Assembly: GCF_030036535.1 (NCBI RefSeq)
Contig: NZ_CP080387.1
Location: 930,001-994,000 of the forward strand
DNA length: 64,000 bases
Reading direction: 5' to 3'
Source: Agrobacterium cucumeris
GTDB taxonomy: Bacteria > Pseudomonadota > Alphaproteobacteria > Rhizobiales > Rhizobiaceae
Below the pieces are notes generated by a model. The model saw only the letters and a program-made list of their open reading frames with translations, did no database searches and had not been told where the DNA came from. Below, piece after piece: positions 33,768-42,852 of this stretch. The position numbers and the translations under genes were made by a program. The number at the start of each line of letters is the position of its first letter. Positions within the stretch are counted from its first letter, which is position 1.

Positions 33768-34805
33768 TCAAACGGTTTCGTACGGAACCGCAATCTCGCT
33801 TTTCGTCGCCAGCCATTGCGGAATCGGCAGCCCCTTGGAGCGCAGGAAATCCGGATTGAACAGCTTCGACTGATAACGATTGCCGTAATCGCATAGTATC
33901 GTCACGATTGTATGCCCCGGACCAAGCTCGCGGGCAAGGCGGATTGCGCCGGCAATGTTGATGCCGGAAGAACCGCCGAGGCAAAGCCCTTCCTTCGTAA
34001 CTAGATCGAACAGCACCGGCAGCGCTTCCGCATCCGAGACCCGATAGGAAAAGTCCGGCGTAAAACCTTCCAGATTGGCGGTGATGCGGCCCTGCCCAAT
34101 GCCCTCGGTGATGGAAGAACCTTCGGACTTCAGGACGCCGTGCTTGTAGAATTCGTAAAGGGCGGCACCTTCAGGGTCGGCAAGGCCGATCTTGATGTCA
34201 GGGTTGAAATCGCGCAGGCCATCGGCCACGCCCGCCAGTGTTCCGCCTGAACCGACCGAGCATATGAAACCATCGACCTTGCCATCTGTCTGGTCCCAGA
34301 TTTCGGGAGCAGTGGTTTCGATATGGGCCTGACGGTTGGCGATATTGTCGAACTGGTTGGCCCAGATCGCGCCGTTTTCATCGGTTGCGGCAAGCTGTTT
34401 TGCCAGCCGGCCGGAAACCTTCACGTAATTATTCGGATTGGAATAGGGGGCGGCCGGAACTTCGACCAGCTTGGCGCCAAGCAGCTTCAGCGCGTCCTTT
34501 TTTTCCTGGCTCTGCGTCTCGGGAATGACGATGACGGTCTTGTAGCCGAGTGCATTGGCGACCAGCGACAGGCCAATGCCGGTATTGCCCGCCGTGCCTT
34601 CGACGATGGTGCCGCCCGGGCGCAGCTGCCCGCGCCGCTCGGCGTCGCGAATGATGTAGAGCGCGGCGCGATCCTTCACCGACTGGCCGGGATTGAGGAA
34701 TTCCGCCTTGCCGAGGATTTCGCAGCCCGTCGCTTCAGAAGCGGCTTTCAGACGGATGAGTGGCGTGTTGCCGATAGCACTGAGCGCAGAGGGATGAATG
34801 GTCAT
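33768..34805 (-). CDS. cysK: Cysteine synthase A-type PLP enzyme
   Basis: A 345-residue member of the cysteine synthase family. The PLP lysine is in FLNPGQSVKDRAA, the substrate loop reads EGTAGNTGIGL (TSGNTGI in the standard enzyme), and the phosphate loop is GSGGTLAG. It would convert O-acetylserine and sulfide to cysteine. The Ala for Ser change and the longer C-terminus place it in the cysteine-synthase-A-like branch rather than with classical CysK, so a related beta-replacement reaction is possible. It is first in a three-gene operon with alaX and the sulfurtransferase fusion. Confidence 0.88.
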   Translation of the reverse strand: MTIHPSALSAIGNTPLIRLKAASEATGCEILGKAEFLNPGQSVKDRAALYIIRDAERRGQLRPGGTIVEGTAGNTGIGLSLVANALGYKTVIVIPETQSQEKKDALKLLGAKLVEVPAAPYSNPNNYVKVSGRLAKQLAATDENGAIWANQFDNIANRQAHIETTAPEIWDQTDGKVDGFICSVGSGGTLAGVADGLRDFNPDIKIGLADPEGAALYEFYKHGVLKSEGSSITEGIGQGRITANLEGFTPDFSYRVSDAEALPVLFDLVTKEGLCLGGSSGINIAGAIRLARELGPGHTIVTILCDYGNRYQSKLFNPDFLRSKGLPIPQWLATKSEIAVPYETV

Positions 34806-34927
34806 GATTGAGCCTTCTTGTCTGAGCGGAAATTAGGTGCCGTTATGTCCCGTTACAACCGCCTTTAGGCAAGAAATTATCTTCCCGGCTTTGGCTTCGC
34901 CACGCAAAATTTTGCCGATACCCAGTT

Positions 34928-36367
34928 TTATGCGTTGTTCTTCACTGCCGCATAGGCCGCAAGCGCTCTTTCCCGCGCCTTTGCATGGTCGACGATTGGC
35001 AATGGATAGGTCTCACCAAGCGTGATACCCGCTTTTTTCAACACGTCTTTCGGCGCTTCGAACGGCTTGTGGATGTATTTCCGCTCGAGCTTTTCCAGCT
35101 CCGGCACGAAGTGGCGTACATAGTCGCCATCACCGTCGAATTTTTCGCCCTGCAGGATGGGGTTGAAGATGCGGAAGAATGGCGAGGCATCCGCCCCGGA
35201 ACCCGCCACCCATTGCCAGTTGGCGGCGTTGGAGGCCGGGTCGGCATCGACAAGCGTATCGCGAAACCATTTCTCGCCTTTCCGCCAGTCGATCAGCAGA
35301 TGTTTGATGAGGAAGGAGGCCACGATCATGCGCACCCGGTTGTGCATGGTGCCGTGCTGCCACAATTGTCGCATGCCGGCATCGACGATGGGATAGCCCG
35401 TCATGCCGCGCGTCCAGGCTTTGAAGGACTTCTGATCGTCCCGCCAGCCAAAGGCGTCGAAACTGTCGTTCCAGTTCTTCTCGTCCAATTCAGGGAAATG
35501 AAACAGCAGGTGATAGCAGAATTCCCGCCAGGCGATTTCTTTGCGAAAACGGCTGATATCGTTTGAGGCGATGTGGCGGGAAAGCCCCTTCGTCGCGTGC
35601 CAGACGGTGGCGGGCGATATTTCCCCCAAGGCCAGATGCGGCGAGAGCATCGAGGTCGCGTCCTTTGCCGGAAAATCGCGGCCTTCTTCATAGCCTTTCA
35701 GGGCGCCATCGATGAAGTCGTCGAGTTTCTCCTGCGCGCCGTCTTCGCCGGGCGCCCAGATATCGCTGAAATGCTTCGCCCAGTCCGGCTTGACGGGCAG
35801 CAGCTTCCAGCCATCAAGCTTTTCCGATGTCGGCCATGTCTTCGGTGCTTTGAGGCTCTTTGGCACCTCCGCCGGGGCATGCGGCTCCTCGCCACCCTCC
35901 AGTGCCCGCCAGAAGGGCGTATAGACCCGGTAGGGGCCGCCGGATTTCGTCTTCAACCGGGAGGGTTCGTGCAGAAGATGGCCGGAAAAGCTGCGAACCG
36001 TCAGACCATCGTCGCGAAGCTTCTGTTTCAACGCCCTGTCCGTGGCCATGCCGGCCGGATCATACCGGCGGTTCCAGAATACCGAGTCTGCGCCGGTTGC
36101 CGATATCAGCTGTCGCAGCATCTTTTCGGCATCACCACTTAAAAGCAGAAGGCGGCTGCCCGTTTTTTCCAGCACAGCGGAAAGCGCGGCAAGCGAATGG
36201 TGAAGCCACCACTCCTGCGCACCGCCCAGCGGACCAGAGGATTTTTCCCTGACATAGACGGGGATGATGGGGCCGCCGTGATCCACAGCTGCGAGGAGGG
36301 CAAGATTGTCCGAAAGGCGCAGATCCCTGCGGAACCAGACGATGACGGGGGAGGCTGTTGTCGGCAT
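34928..36367 (-). CDS. phrB: Deoxyribodipyrimidine photolyase
   Basis: A 479-residue class I CPD photolyase. The N-terminal antenna domain begins VIVWFRRDLRLSDNLAL. The C-terminal FAD domain includes GEISPATVWHATKG, WREFCYHLLFHFPELDEKNW, TGYPIVDAGMRQLWQHGTMHNRVRMIVASFLIKHLLIDWRKGEKWF as separate conserved blocks, and NWQWVAGSGADASPFFRIFNP. Every hallmark region is present. It repairs UV-induced cyclobutane dimers with light. It is transcribed alone, with cysK 120 bases downstream on the same strand. Confidence 0.96.
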   Translation of the reverse strand: MPTTASPVIVWFRRDLRLSDNLALLAAVDHGGPIIPVYVREKSSGPLGGAQEWWLHHSLAALSAVLEKTGSRLLLLSGDAEKMLRQLISATGADSVFWNRRYDPAGMATDRALKQKLRDDGLTVRSFSGHLLHEPSRLKTKSGGPYRVYTPFWRALEGGEEPHAPAEVPKSLKAPKTWPTSEKLDGWKLLPVKPDWAKHFSDIWAPGEDGAQEKLDDFIDGALKGYEEGRDFPAKDATSMLSPHLALGEISPATVWHATKGLSRHIASNDISRFRKEIAWREFCYHLLFHFPELDEKNWNDSFDAFGWRDDQKSFKAWTRGMTGYPIVDAGMRQLWQHGTMHNRVRMIVASFLIKHLLIDWRKGEKWFRDTLVDADPASNAANWQWVAGSGADASPFFRIFNPILQGEKFDGDGDYVRHFVPELEKLERKYIHKPFEAPKDVLKKAGITLGETYPLPIVDHAKARERALAAYAAVKNNA

Positions 36368-36555
36368 GAAAGAACCCGGTTCACTTCCGCTTGAACGAGT
36401 GTTGAAACGCTTTGTTCCGCAAATCGGCTAGAATGGAAAGATGGGGCACATGGTTTCTCGAGGGTTATTTTTTCGCTCTTGAAACGGCAGGTGAAGGGAA
36501 CCAACTGGAGGAGCCGGCGTTTGTCGCGGGTTAATAGAGCATGGAAGTGCAATCA

Positions 36556-36837
36556 ATGTTGCTGAAAGACGTTAAGTGGGAAAAGCCCGTTACCATTTCC
36601 CTTGAAAACGGTGCGCCCCGAATTTTCAACGGCGTTTACGAAGCCTTCGATTTTCTGCAGCACGAATGGCCAGAACGCGGCGACAAGGCGCATGAGCAGG
36701 CGCTTCGTCTGTGCCGCGCCTCGCTGATGGGTGATGTGGCGGGTGAAATTGCCCGCACGGCCTTCGTTGCGGCCAGCCGGCAGGCGCAATGCCTGATGGA
36801 GGACAGGGCGGAGACGCAGAATAAAATCGCATCCTGA
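36556..36837 (+). CDS. DUF982 family protein
   Basis: A 93-residue protein of the rhizobial DUF982 family. The core reads WEKPVTISLENGAPRIFNGVYEAFDFLQHEWP, followed by KAHEQALRLCRASLMGDVAGEIARTAFVAASRQA. Families of DUF982 paralogues are expanded in Rhizobiales and have no known function. ATG 36556 has GGAAG 7 bases upstream; an in-frame ATG at 36541 would add five residues. A strong terminator follows, so it is a single-gene unit. Confidence 0.85.
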   Translation: MLLKDVKWEKPVTISLENGAPRIFNGVYEAFDFLQHEWPERGDKAHEQALRLCRASLMGDVAGEIARTAFVAASRQAQCLMEDRAETQNKIAS

Positions 36838-36862
36838 GCTGTTTTTCAGGACTGGCATGGAA

Positions 36863-36899
36863 AAGGCCACCCGCCGAACCGGGTGGCCTTGTTTTTTTT
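36863..36899 (+). terminator. Rho-independent terminator of the DUF982 gene
   Basis: A 10-bp stem AAGGCCACCC / GGGTGGCCTT with an 8-nt loop is followed by GTTTTTTTT. Confidence 0.93.
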
Positions 36900-36963
36900 G
36901 AAGATCAGGAAACGGGTTGTTTCGGACGCAGGATATGGCATCGTGTGCGCCCGAAGCGGATGA

Positions 36964-37530
36964 ATGAATGCGATGACCAACCACTACGGCTATATTGTTT
37001 TTCCAACCGCGCTTGGCCATTGCGGCCTTGCATGGGCGGGGCGCGGCATCGCCCGTCTGCAATTGCCCGCTGCTGATGCAGGGGAAACCGAAAAGCTTCT
37101 CCTTAAACGCGTTCCATCGTCCACGATTGCGGTTCCCGACACACGCACGCGTGAAGTGATCGCGATGATCACCCGCTATTTCACTGGTGAGGCGATCGAT
37201 TTTACCCCCGTCGAACTGGATCTCTCCGGGCAGGAGCGGTTTTTTCTCGATGTCTACGATGTTGCACGCCAGATCGGCTGGGGCCGCACGACGACCTATG
37301 GCGGTATCGTGAAGGATCTCGGCCTCGGCATGGAAAAGGCCCGCGACGTCGGCCAGGCGATGGCGAAAAATCCGGTGCCGCTCATCATTCCCTGCCACCG
37401 CGTTCTGGCGGCCGGCGGCCGGCTGGGCGGTTTCTCCGCACCGGGCGGAACCACCACCAAATTGCGCATGCTGGATCTCGAAAATGCCGGTCGCAGCCGC
37501 GCCGATGAGGCGCAGGGCAGCCTGTTTTAA
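36964..37530 (+). CDS. ogt: Methylated-DNA--protein-cysteine methyltransferase
   Basis: A 188-residue alkyltransferase. The acceptor cysteine is in IPCHRVL, preceded by ARQIGWGRTTTYGGI (helix-turn-helix with the Arg finger region) and followed by GGFSAPGGTTTKLRML. It repairs O6-methylguanine by irreversible self-alkylation. The start cluster ATGAATGAATG offers several initiators; 36964 and 36973 are in frame. No Ada-type N-terminal domain is present. It stands alone between a terminator and an exported CHAP-like protein gene. Confidence 0.93.
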   Translation: MNAMTNHYGYIVFPTALGHCGLAWAGRGIARLQLPAADAGETEKLLLKRVPSSTIAVPDTRTREVIAMITRYFTGEAIDFTPVELDLSGQERFFLDVYDVARQIGWGRTTTYGGIVKDLGLGMEKARDVGQAMAKNPVPLIIPCHRVLAAGGRLGGFSAPGGTTTKLRMLDLENAGRSRADEAQGSLF

Positions 37531-37643
37531 AGCAATGACAGATCAGGCCGCATGAATAGGCGTCTGATTTCTGCCCATTTCTCGTCAAATTGTCGCTAAA
37601 TTGTCACAATACACGGACGCCCTCCAACATAAGGGCGAGACGT

Positions 37644-38087
37644 TTGAGAGTATCCGCGTTAATTCTATCCGCTGCCTTGGCTTTTACAGTCGCGGCGCCG
37701 GCCTCTGCCGGCATGCTGAACCAGGCAGAAAAATACACCGGGCTGCATGAGTCCAAGAACAATAAGAGCCTGAAGAATATTCTTGGGGCAAATCCCCGCA
37801 GCACCCCCTGGTGTGGCCTCTTCCTGCATGCCGTCGCCAGCAAGGCCGGCCGGCAGTCTCCGAAATCCTACGGATTTGCGAAGTCCTGGACGTCTTTCGG
37901 TTACGCCGTTCCCGTTGGCCAGGCCAAGCCCGGTGATATCGTCGTCATCCGCAACGGTCGCGGTTATCACGCCGGAATTCTGAAGAGCATGAGCGGCAAG
38001 ACCGCCCAGATCCTCGGCGGTAACCAGTCTGGCCGGGTGCAGGTATCGAATTTCAACCGCAAGGCCATCGTTTCCGTTCGCCGTTGA
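37644..38087 (+). CDS. Exported TIGR02594-type (NlpC/P60-CHAP-like) protein
   Basis: A 147-residue protein with a clear signal peptide (LRVSALILSAALAFTVAAPASAG; cleavage after ASA). The mature domain contains STPWCGLFLHAVASKAGRQSP, in which the Cys in WCG is the expected nucleophile, and GDIVVIRNGRGYHAGIL, in which His is the expected partner. This is the TIGR02594 group of cysteine amidase-like proteins that may act on peptidoglycan. A TTG at 37644 with AAGGGCGAG upstream gives exactly the signal peptide; a further TTG 54 bases upstream is less likely. A terminator follows. Confidence 0.82.
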   Translation: MRVSALILSAALAFTVAAPASAGMLNQAEKYTGLHESKNNKSLKNILGANPRSTPWCGLFLHAVASKAGRQSPKSYGFAKSWTSFGYAVPVGQAKPGDIVVIRNGRGYHAGILKSMSGKTAQILGGNQSGRVQVSNFNRKAIVSVRR

Positions 38088-38112
38088 AGACCACACAGCA
38101 TATATTCTTATA

Positions 38113-38140
38113 AAGGCGGGCCATGACCCGCCTTATCCGT
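38113..38140. terminator. Terminator between two convergent genes
   Basis: A perfect 8-bp stem AAGGCGGG / CCCGCCTT with a CCATGA loop, followed by ATCCGTTT. It serves the exported protein gene and perhaps the small minus-strand gene. Confidence 0.7.
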
Positions 38141-38150
38141 TTCAAGGGGC

Positions 38151-38390
38151 CTATGGCTGCTCCCTGGTGCCGGGTGCGGCGTCGCGCTGGTCATCATCCT
38201 CAAGGTCGGTGGCAACGATAAAGGCGTCCTCATGCTGGCGGGCTGCCTGCCGACGGGCGCGCAGGCTCATCGTCTCATCCGGATAAATCTCACCGTCTTT
38301 CGATTTGAGCTCGCTGTCGGTTTCGAAACGCGCCACATCCTCGTCGCGAATATCGAGCGGTTCGTTCTTCGGCTTTTTCGGGGTGCTCAT
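38151..38390 (-). CDS. Small charged hypothetical protein
   Basis: A 79-residue hydrophilic protein rich in Asp, Glu and Arg, without membrane segments or cysteines. It resembles small conserved proteins of Rhizobiaceae with the core PLDIRDEDVARFETDSELKS. AGGAG lies 9 bases before the ATG at 38390. A stretch of about 50 more residues upstream is open but unlike a protein. The function is unknown; high charge and low complexity suggest an intrinsically disordered or stress-related protein. Confidence 0.65.
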   Translation of the reverse strand: MSTPKKPKNEPLDIRDEDVARFETDSELKSKDGEIYPDETMSLRARRQAARQHEDAFIVATDLEDDDQRDAAPGTREQP

Positions 38391-38442
38391 TGAGTAATTC
38401 TCCTGCGGGGTTTCCGCGGGGCAAACGATCCCGCATCCATGA

Positions 38443-38982
<540 letters not shown>

Positions 38983-39082
38983 TTACTGGAAGGCCCGCCG
39001 GTCAGGTGGGCGAAAAATGCCACGAACCGGATCGGGCGAATGCAGCTGCACTTCGCTCTTCAAAACACGTTTTTGAGAGAAA

Positions 39083-39157
39083 TGGCTCCCCGGGCCGGAT
39101 TCGAACCGGCGACCTGTCGATTAACAGTCGAATGCTCTACCGCTGAGCTACCAGGGA
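39083..39157 (-). tRNA. tRNA-Asn (anticodon GTT)
   Basis: A 75-nt tRNA. The acceptor TCCCTGG pairs with CCGGGGA (one G-T pair), discriminator G and encoded CCA follow. The anticodon loop CTGTTAA reads Asn. The T-loop is TTCGAAT. Confidence 0.96.
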
Positions 39158-39333
39158 ACGTGCGCTGCTTGGCGCGGTGTGAGCGGGGTAATACAAATGC
39201 TTTTCCGATTTGCCAAGCGGTTTTTTCAAAAAAAACGCATTCCTCTTGTTTTATCCCTCTGAAGCCCCGATTTTCCGGGCTTATCGACGTTCAAAAAATT
39301 ATCCACAGGCCAGACGCTGAAGGGCAGGATGGA

Positions 39334-39612
39334 ATGAAATTCGGAATGAACCACAAGACGGGTCGCCTCCATGTCGGAAAATGGAGCCTTGCCATGCCGC
39401 GTTCGCGGGTTGGCAGGATCGCAACCGGCTCCGCTCTGGTGGTTGGCGGAACGTTGGGGTTTTTGCCCGTTCTCGGTTTCTGGATGATTCCGCTCGGTCT
39501 TGTCGTACTTTCGCACGATCTGCCGGCGGTGCGTCGCAGGCGGCGAAGGCTCGCGGTCTGGTGGGCATCGCGGCAGAACGGCCGCGAGGCCCGTCGTAAC
39601 AGGGGGCAGTAG
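39334..39612 (+). CDS. Small membrane protein, PGPGW-like
   Basis: A 92-residue protein. A basic N-terminus (MPRSRVGRIATG) precedes one or two membrane segments (SALVVGGTLGFLPVLGFWMIPLGLVVLS), then an Arg-rich cytoplasmic tail (RRRRRRLAVWW). The LPVLGFWMIPLGL pattern recalls the PGPGW family of small transmembrane proteins. ATG 39334 has AGGATGGA upstream; an ATG 12 bases later is possible. It converges on the exoD-like gene with two bases between the stops. The function is unknown. Confidence 0.72.
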   Translation: MKFGMNHKTGRLHVGKWSLAMPRSRVGRIATGSALVVGGTLGFLPVLGFWMIPLGLVVLSHDLPAVRRRRRRLAVWWASRQNGREARRNRGQ

Positions 39613-39614
39613 GT

Positions 39615-40259
39615 TTATCCACCGATCGAGCTGCTGATGCCCTGTCCGGCCCAGAAGGCGGCATAGGCAAGCGCTGCGAAATAAATCGCCGTCAGGCCGA
39701 GAAACAGATAACCGCCGAGCACGGTGACGCCGTCTCTTTGAATCATGCCCGCAGATAAAAGCAGGATGGCGACACCGGGCAGGGTGTTGGAAAAGGGAAT
39801 GAAGCCGAGTGGCATCATCAGCAACACGCCTGCCGTCATCAGCGCCAGACCGTTTATTCTGTTGGCGACAATGCCGGTGGTGAGCGCCGGTATACGCGGG
39901 CGAATAAATCCATCCAGCTTGGAAACGATGGCGACACCTTTTTGAAGCGCCGGTACCAGCTTTGCCGTTTCCATCTGCCGGTCGAGGATTTTCGCCGGCA
40001 GCCATGGCAGGCGGTTCAGCGTGATTGCGAGACTGACGAGGATGATCGCCGCGCCGAACACCGTGCTGACGCCGGGAATGGAGACCGGAATGAGAAAGGG
40101 CAGTGACGCAATTGCGCAGATAAGCAACAGGCCCTGTTCGCCGATTGCTTCCATCAGTTCGCGCAACGTGATCGTCTGGCCCTGCAGCTTGCCTATAAGC
40201 TTCTCCAGCGTGGTGCTGAGCTTTTCAGACGTATCAGTGAATGCGAATTCGTTCGTCAT
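39615..40259 (-). CDS. exoD: ExoD family membrane protein
   Basis: A 214-residue membrane protein of the ExoD family with about four to five helices. Family features include LLLICAIASLPFLIPVSIPGVSTVFGAAI and the related repeat GLALMTAGVLLMMPLGFIPFSNTLPGVAIL, which look like an internal duplication. In Sinorhizobium exoD mutants are alkali-sensitive and affected in nodule invasion; the molecular role is not known. ATG 40259 follows GGGAAGCGG. The start is preferred over an open frame that extends 42 bases upstream. Confidence 0.88.
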   Translation of the reverse strand: MTNEFAFTDTSEKLSTTLEKLIGKLQGQTITLRELMEAIGEQGLLLICAIASLPFLIPVSIPGVSTVFGAAIILVSLAITLNRLPWLPAKILDRQMETAKLVPALQKGVAIVSKLDGFIRPRIPALTTGIVANRINGLALMTAGVLLMMPLGFIPFSNTLPGVAILLLSAGMIQRDGVTVLGGYLFLGLTAIYFAALAYAAFWAGQGISSSIGG

Positions 40260-40369
40260 GCCGCTTCCCGGAAGTTGTTTTAACTCCGGGTTTGATAACA
40301 TTCATCCGGCCACATGCCTATCGCCGATAGAAATCGGCATCGTCATGGTTCGTCGTATCTTTCGCTTTA

Positions 40370-40471
40370 TTAGTGCGAGACCCAGTGGCTATAGGCGCCG
40401 GCGAGAAGAACCACCAGCAGGATGGCGAGTATCACCGGATTGATCGACGTAATGAAGTTTACATAGTCCAT
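40370..40471 (-). CDS. 33-residue single-pass membrane protein
   Basis: A short minus-strand gene that I read directly from the sequence: it begins MDYVNFITSINPVILAILL, continues with a hydrophobic stretch through LLAGAYSHW and ends VSH. GGAGG lies 8 bases before the ATG and the frame is complete. One membrane helix fills residues 11-25. The promoter region of about 300 bases upstream is otherwise empty. It is too short for homology calls, and the function is unknown; small proteins of this size often tune larger membrane complexes. Confidence 0.6.
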   Translation of the reverse strand: MDYVNFITSINPVILAILLVVLLAGAYSHWVSH

Positions 40472-40779
40472 GATAACTTCCTCCACTTCTTACGGCCTTT
40501 ATTCTACAGCAAAAAGGCGAGGTTATCTACCATAGGGTGAAATTTTGCACCGCAGCAACCGATTGCCGGTGTGGACTGGAATTGCTGGGATTTCTCATTT
40601 TCCGCGATGCAAAAATAAATCTTCCAACATTTGCCATTCTCTTGCGTTGTGTCTAATCCTGCTGCGGCGCTGGCTTTTCTCCGTCCGCTGCGCGCCGCCG
40701 TAAATCGCCTCAATCACCGCTGAGATGCCTCGGCACTCCCGCCTTGACTTCGCTCCACACTCTTCCCCGGGGACATGAA
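40472..40779. other. Divergent intergenic region between the 33-residue gene and the DedA-like gene
   Basis: About 308 bases with no gene seen. It should hold the promoters of the small minus-strand gene and of the DedA-like gene on the plus strand. AT-rich around 40595-40640. Confidence 0.5.
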
Positions 40780-41367
40780 ATGCTGAAAAACATCTATGCC
40801 TGGACGATGGCGCTTGCGGCGCGCAAAACCGCCGTATGGTGGCTGGCGATCGTCGCTTTTGTGGAGAGCTCCGTCTTCGTCGTGCCCGCGGATGTGCTTT
40901 TCCTGCCCATGGTGTTGGCCAAGCCGAAAAAGGCGATGTTTTATGCGTTTGTGGCGACGGTCGCCTCGGTCCTCGGCGGCATCGCCGGTTGGTTCCTCGG
41001 CCATTATGCTTTCGAGAGCATCGCGCGGCCCATCCTCGAATTTTACGGCAAGCTCGACAGTTTCGAACAGCTGAAGAACTCGGTGGACTACGAAACCATC
41101 GTTCTCCTGCTGGTGACATCGGGGCTGGCGCACCTGCCGCCGATCAAGGTGGTGACGATCCTCTCAGGCGCGGCCAATATCAGCCTCGGCCTCTTCATTC
41201 TTTCAGCCGTCGTCACACGTGGCGCCCGCTTTTTCATCCTTGCCGGATTGCTGCAGAGATATGGTGATTCAGTGCGCCATTTCATCGAAAAACGTCTCGG
41301 CGTCATCACGGCGGCGGCCGCTGCGGCGCTCATCGCGGTCTATGCGGTTTACGTTTTCGTGCGTTGA
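40780..41367 (+). CDS. DedA/YqaA-type (SNARE-associated) membrane protein
   Basis: A 195-residue inner membrane protein of the VTT/DedA superfamily. FVESSVFVVPADVLFLPMVLAKPKKAMFYAFVATVASVLGGIAGWFLGHYAFE matches the YqaA branch, with the re-entrant E-x-S-x-P-type segment and the second G-x-x-x-G element. Later FILAGLLQRYGD carries the conserved Arg region. Members act as flippases or take part in envelope homeostasis. The ATG at 40780 has GGGGA upstream; the frame is open 36 bases further. Confidence 0.88.
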   Translation: MLKNIYAWTMALAARKTAVWWLAIVAFVESSVFVVPADVLFLPMVLAKPKKAMFYAFVATVASVLGGIAGWFLGHYAFESIARPILEFYGKLDSFEQLKNSVDYETIVLLLVTSGLAHLPPIKVVTILSGAANISLGLFILSAVVTRGARFFILAGLLQRYGDSVRHFIEKRLGVITAAAAAALIAVYAVYVFVR

Positions 41368-41471
41368 TCGAACGCATTTTTTTACTCTTACAATACTGTC
41401 GCATAACTTTCAGCTTGCTGTCAGAATCCGTCTGTATCGGTTCTCTTGTCGAGTAAGGGAACCGTTTTATT

Positions 41472-42059
41472 ATGCGAAGATTTTGGAAGTGCTCCTTTGG
41501 GGGCATGGGCTTTGTTGTGCTTGCGGCAGGTGGATATCTTTACGCCATCCAGCTCCTCGGCAACTTTCACGAGGTGGTGGCCGGTCAGCTTTACCGCTCG
41601 AACCAGCCAAGCAATGAAGAGCTTGTCCGTTACACCAGGGATCACGGCATCAAAACGGTTATCAACCTGCGCGGACCGAATGAATCCCAGGCCTGGTACC
41701 GGGACGAGGTTGAAACAGCGCGCGAACTTGGGTTGAAGCACATCGATTTCGGCATGTCGGCCAGCCGGGAACTCAACATGGACCAGGTCAACCAGCTCGT
41801 CGCGATCATGCGCGATGCGCCGAAACCGATCCTCATCCATTGCAAGGCCGGCGCTGACCGGACAGGCCTCGCCACCGCTCTTTACCTCAGCCGCGTCGCG
41901 CGTCTCGGTGAAAAGGAGGCGGAAAGCCAGCTTTCGGTGCGTTACGGCCACATCGGCATTCCCTATCTCTCGGCAACCTATGCCATGGACAGAACATGGG
42001 AGAATGTAGAGCGCATGCCAATCACGGACGACTTCGCCATCGCCTCAAACGAGTTCTGA
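41472..42059 (+). CDS. Membrane-anchored dual-specificity/tyrosine phosphatase
   Basis: A 195-residue protein. An N-terminal hydrophobic segment (residues about 10-30; GGMGFVVLAAGGYLYAIQLLG) anchors or exports the protein. The phosphatase domain contains YRSNQPSNEELVRYTRDHGIKTVINLRG and the active site HCKAGADRTGLA (Cys-x5-Arg), with the general acid expected in the preceding loop. Members of this group dephosphorylate proteins or phosphoinositide-like substrates. The substrate here is unknown. It is a single gene with a short ribosome site GTAAGGGAA upstream. Confidence 0.9.
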   Translation: MRRFWKCSFGGMGFVVLAAGGYLYAIQLLGNFHEVVAGQLYRSNQPSNEELVRYTRDHGIKTVINLRGPNESQAWYRDEVETARELGLKHIDFGMSASRELNMDQVNQLVAIMRDAPKPILIHCKAGADRTGLATALYLSRVARLGEKEAESQLSVRYGHIGIPYLSATYAMDRTWENVERMPITDDFAIASNEF

Positions 42060-42386
42060 GGGCGCTTTCAGCTGATCCTGCGTAAATCACGGATCGTTCC
42101 CGGCACAGGGATTTGCGTTCTGTCTTGATTGCCGATGTGATCAGGCTGCACGCAATTCTCGGTGCGGGCTTGCTCAATTGGCGAGGCCATAACAGCGGCG
42201 GAGCGGTGATAAGGCGGACCAGGATCCGGTCCGTAATCGACGCGACCCGCAACGCACTATCTTGTCGGAAATATCTTGCCGGAGGGCGATTCTGGCAGGT
42301 GCGAGCTCCATCCACATCAAAGGCATGGTCCGTCAAAGTTACGGTCTCATCATCCGATAAACCGCATCCAGCAGCAAACAGCCGAC
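42060..42386. other. Intergenic region without a recognisable gene
   Basis: About 330 bases between two convergent genes. No coding frame has a ribosome site or family-like sequence, and no clear terminator stem follows the phosphatase stop. Confidence 0.5.
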
Positions 42387-42590
42387 TCAATCGCCTGCCA
42401 TATCCGGCGTCCAGCCGCGCGTATATCCTTTGCCCATGATGGCAACCGCAAGGGAAAGCTGTTCCTGCAAATGCTCGATTTCACCAAGCAGCGTTTCGAC
42501 GGCCGCTCTCGCATCGCCATCGTGACACTGGATGACGTATCCGGCTATGTCGTCCGGCCGTACGGGGGTGGTTTTCGCAGCATCGGACAT
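42387..42590 (-). CDS. Small hypothetical protein
   Basis: A 67-residue protein. It starts MSDAAKTTPVRPDDIAGYV and has a central helical part with ARAAVETLLGEIEHLQEQLS, which looks like a short amphipathic coiled coil, then AVAIMGKGYTRGW. GAGG lies 7 bases upstream of the ATG at 42590; an in-frame ATG 24 bases earlier is less likely. It resembles small orphan proteins in Agrobacterium, and I know no function. Confidence 0.55.
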   Translation of the reverse strand: MSDAAKTTPVRPDDIAGYVIQCHDGDARAAVETLLGEIEHLQEQLSLAVAIMGKGYTRGWTPDMAGD

Positions 42591-42852
42591 CTCGTTGACC
42601 TCTCTTTTGTTCACTAAATGTTCTAATTTTAGCGAAGAGTCAACAAAGCAATGCGTGCAATCATTCTCTTTGACGAAAGGCGATTGGCGGGGGCGGCTGG
42701 GGCGTTACGCAAGCGCCCTGGATGAAACAAACCGGGCTGGGCTGCGTCAAAAAGACCGTGCTTGCGTGCATGAATGAAGTTGCTGAAACAGCAGTTTTGA
42801 CGTAGCTCTAGTCGCGGGAGATTATGTCAAGAATAGACTGGAAATATTCAAA

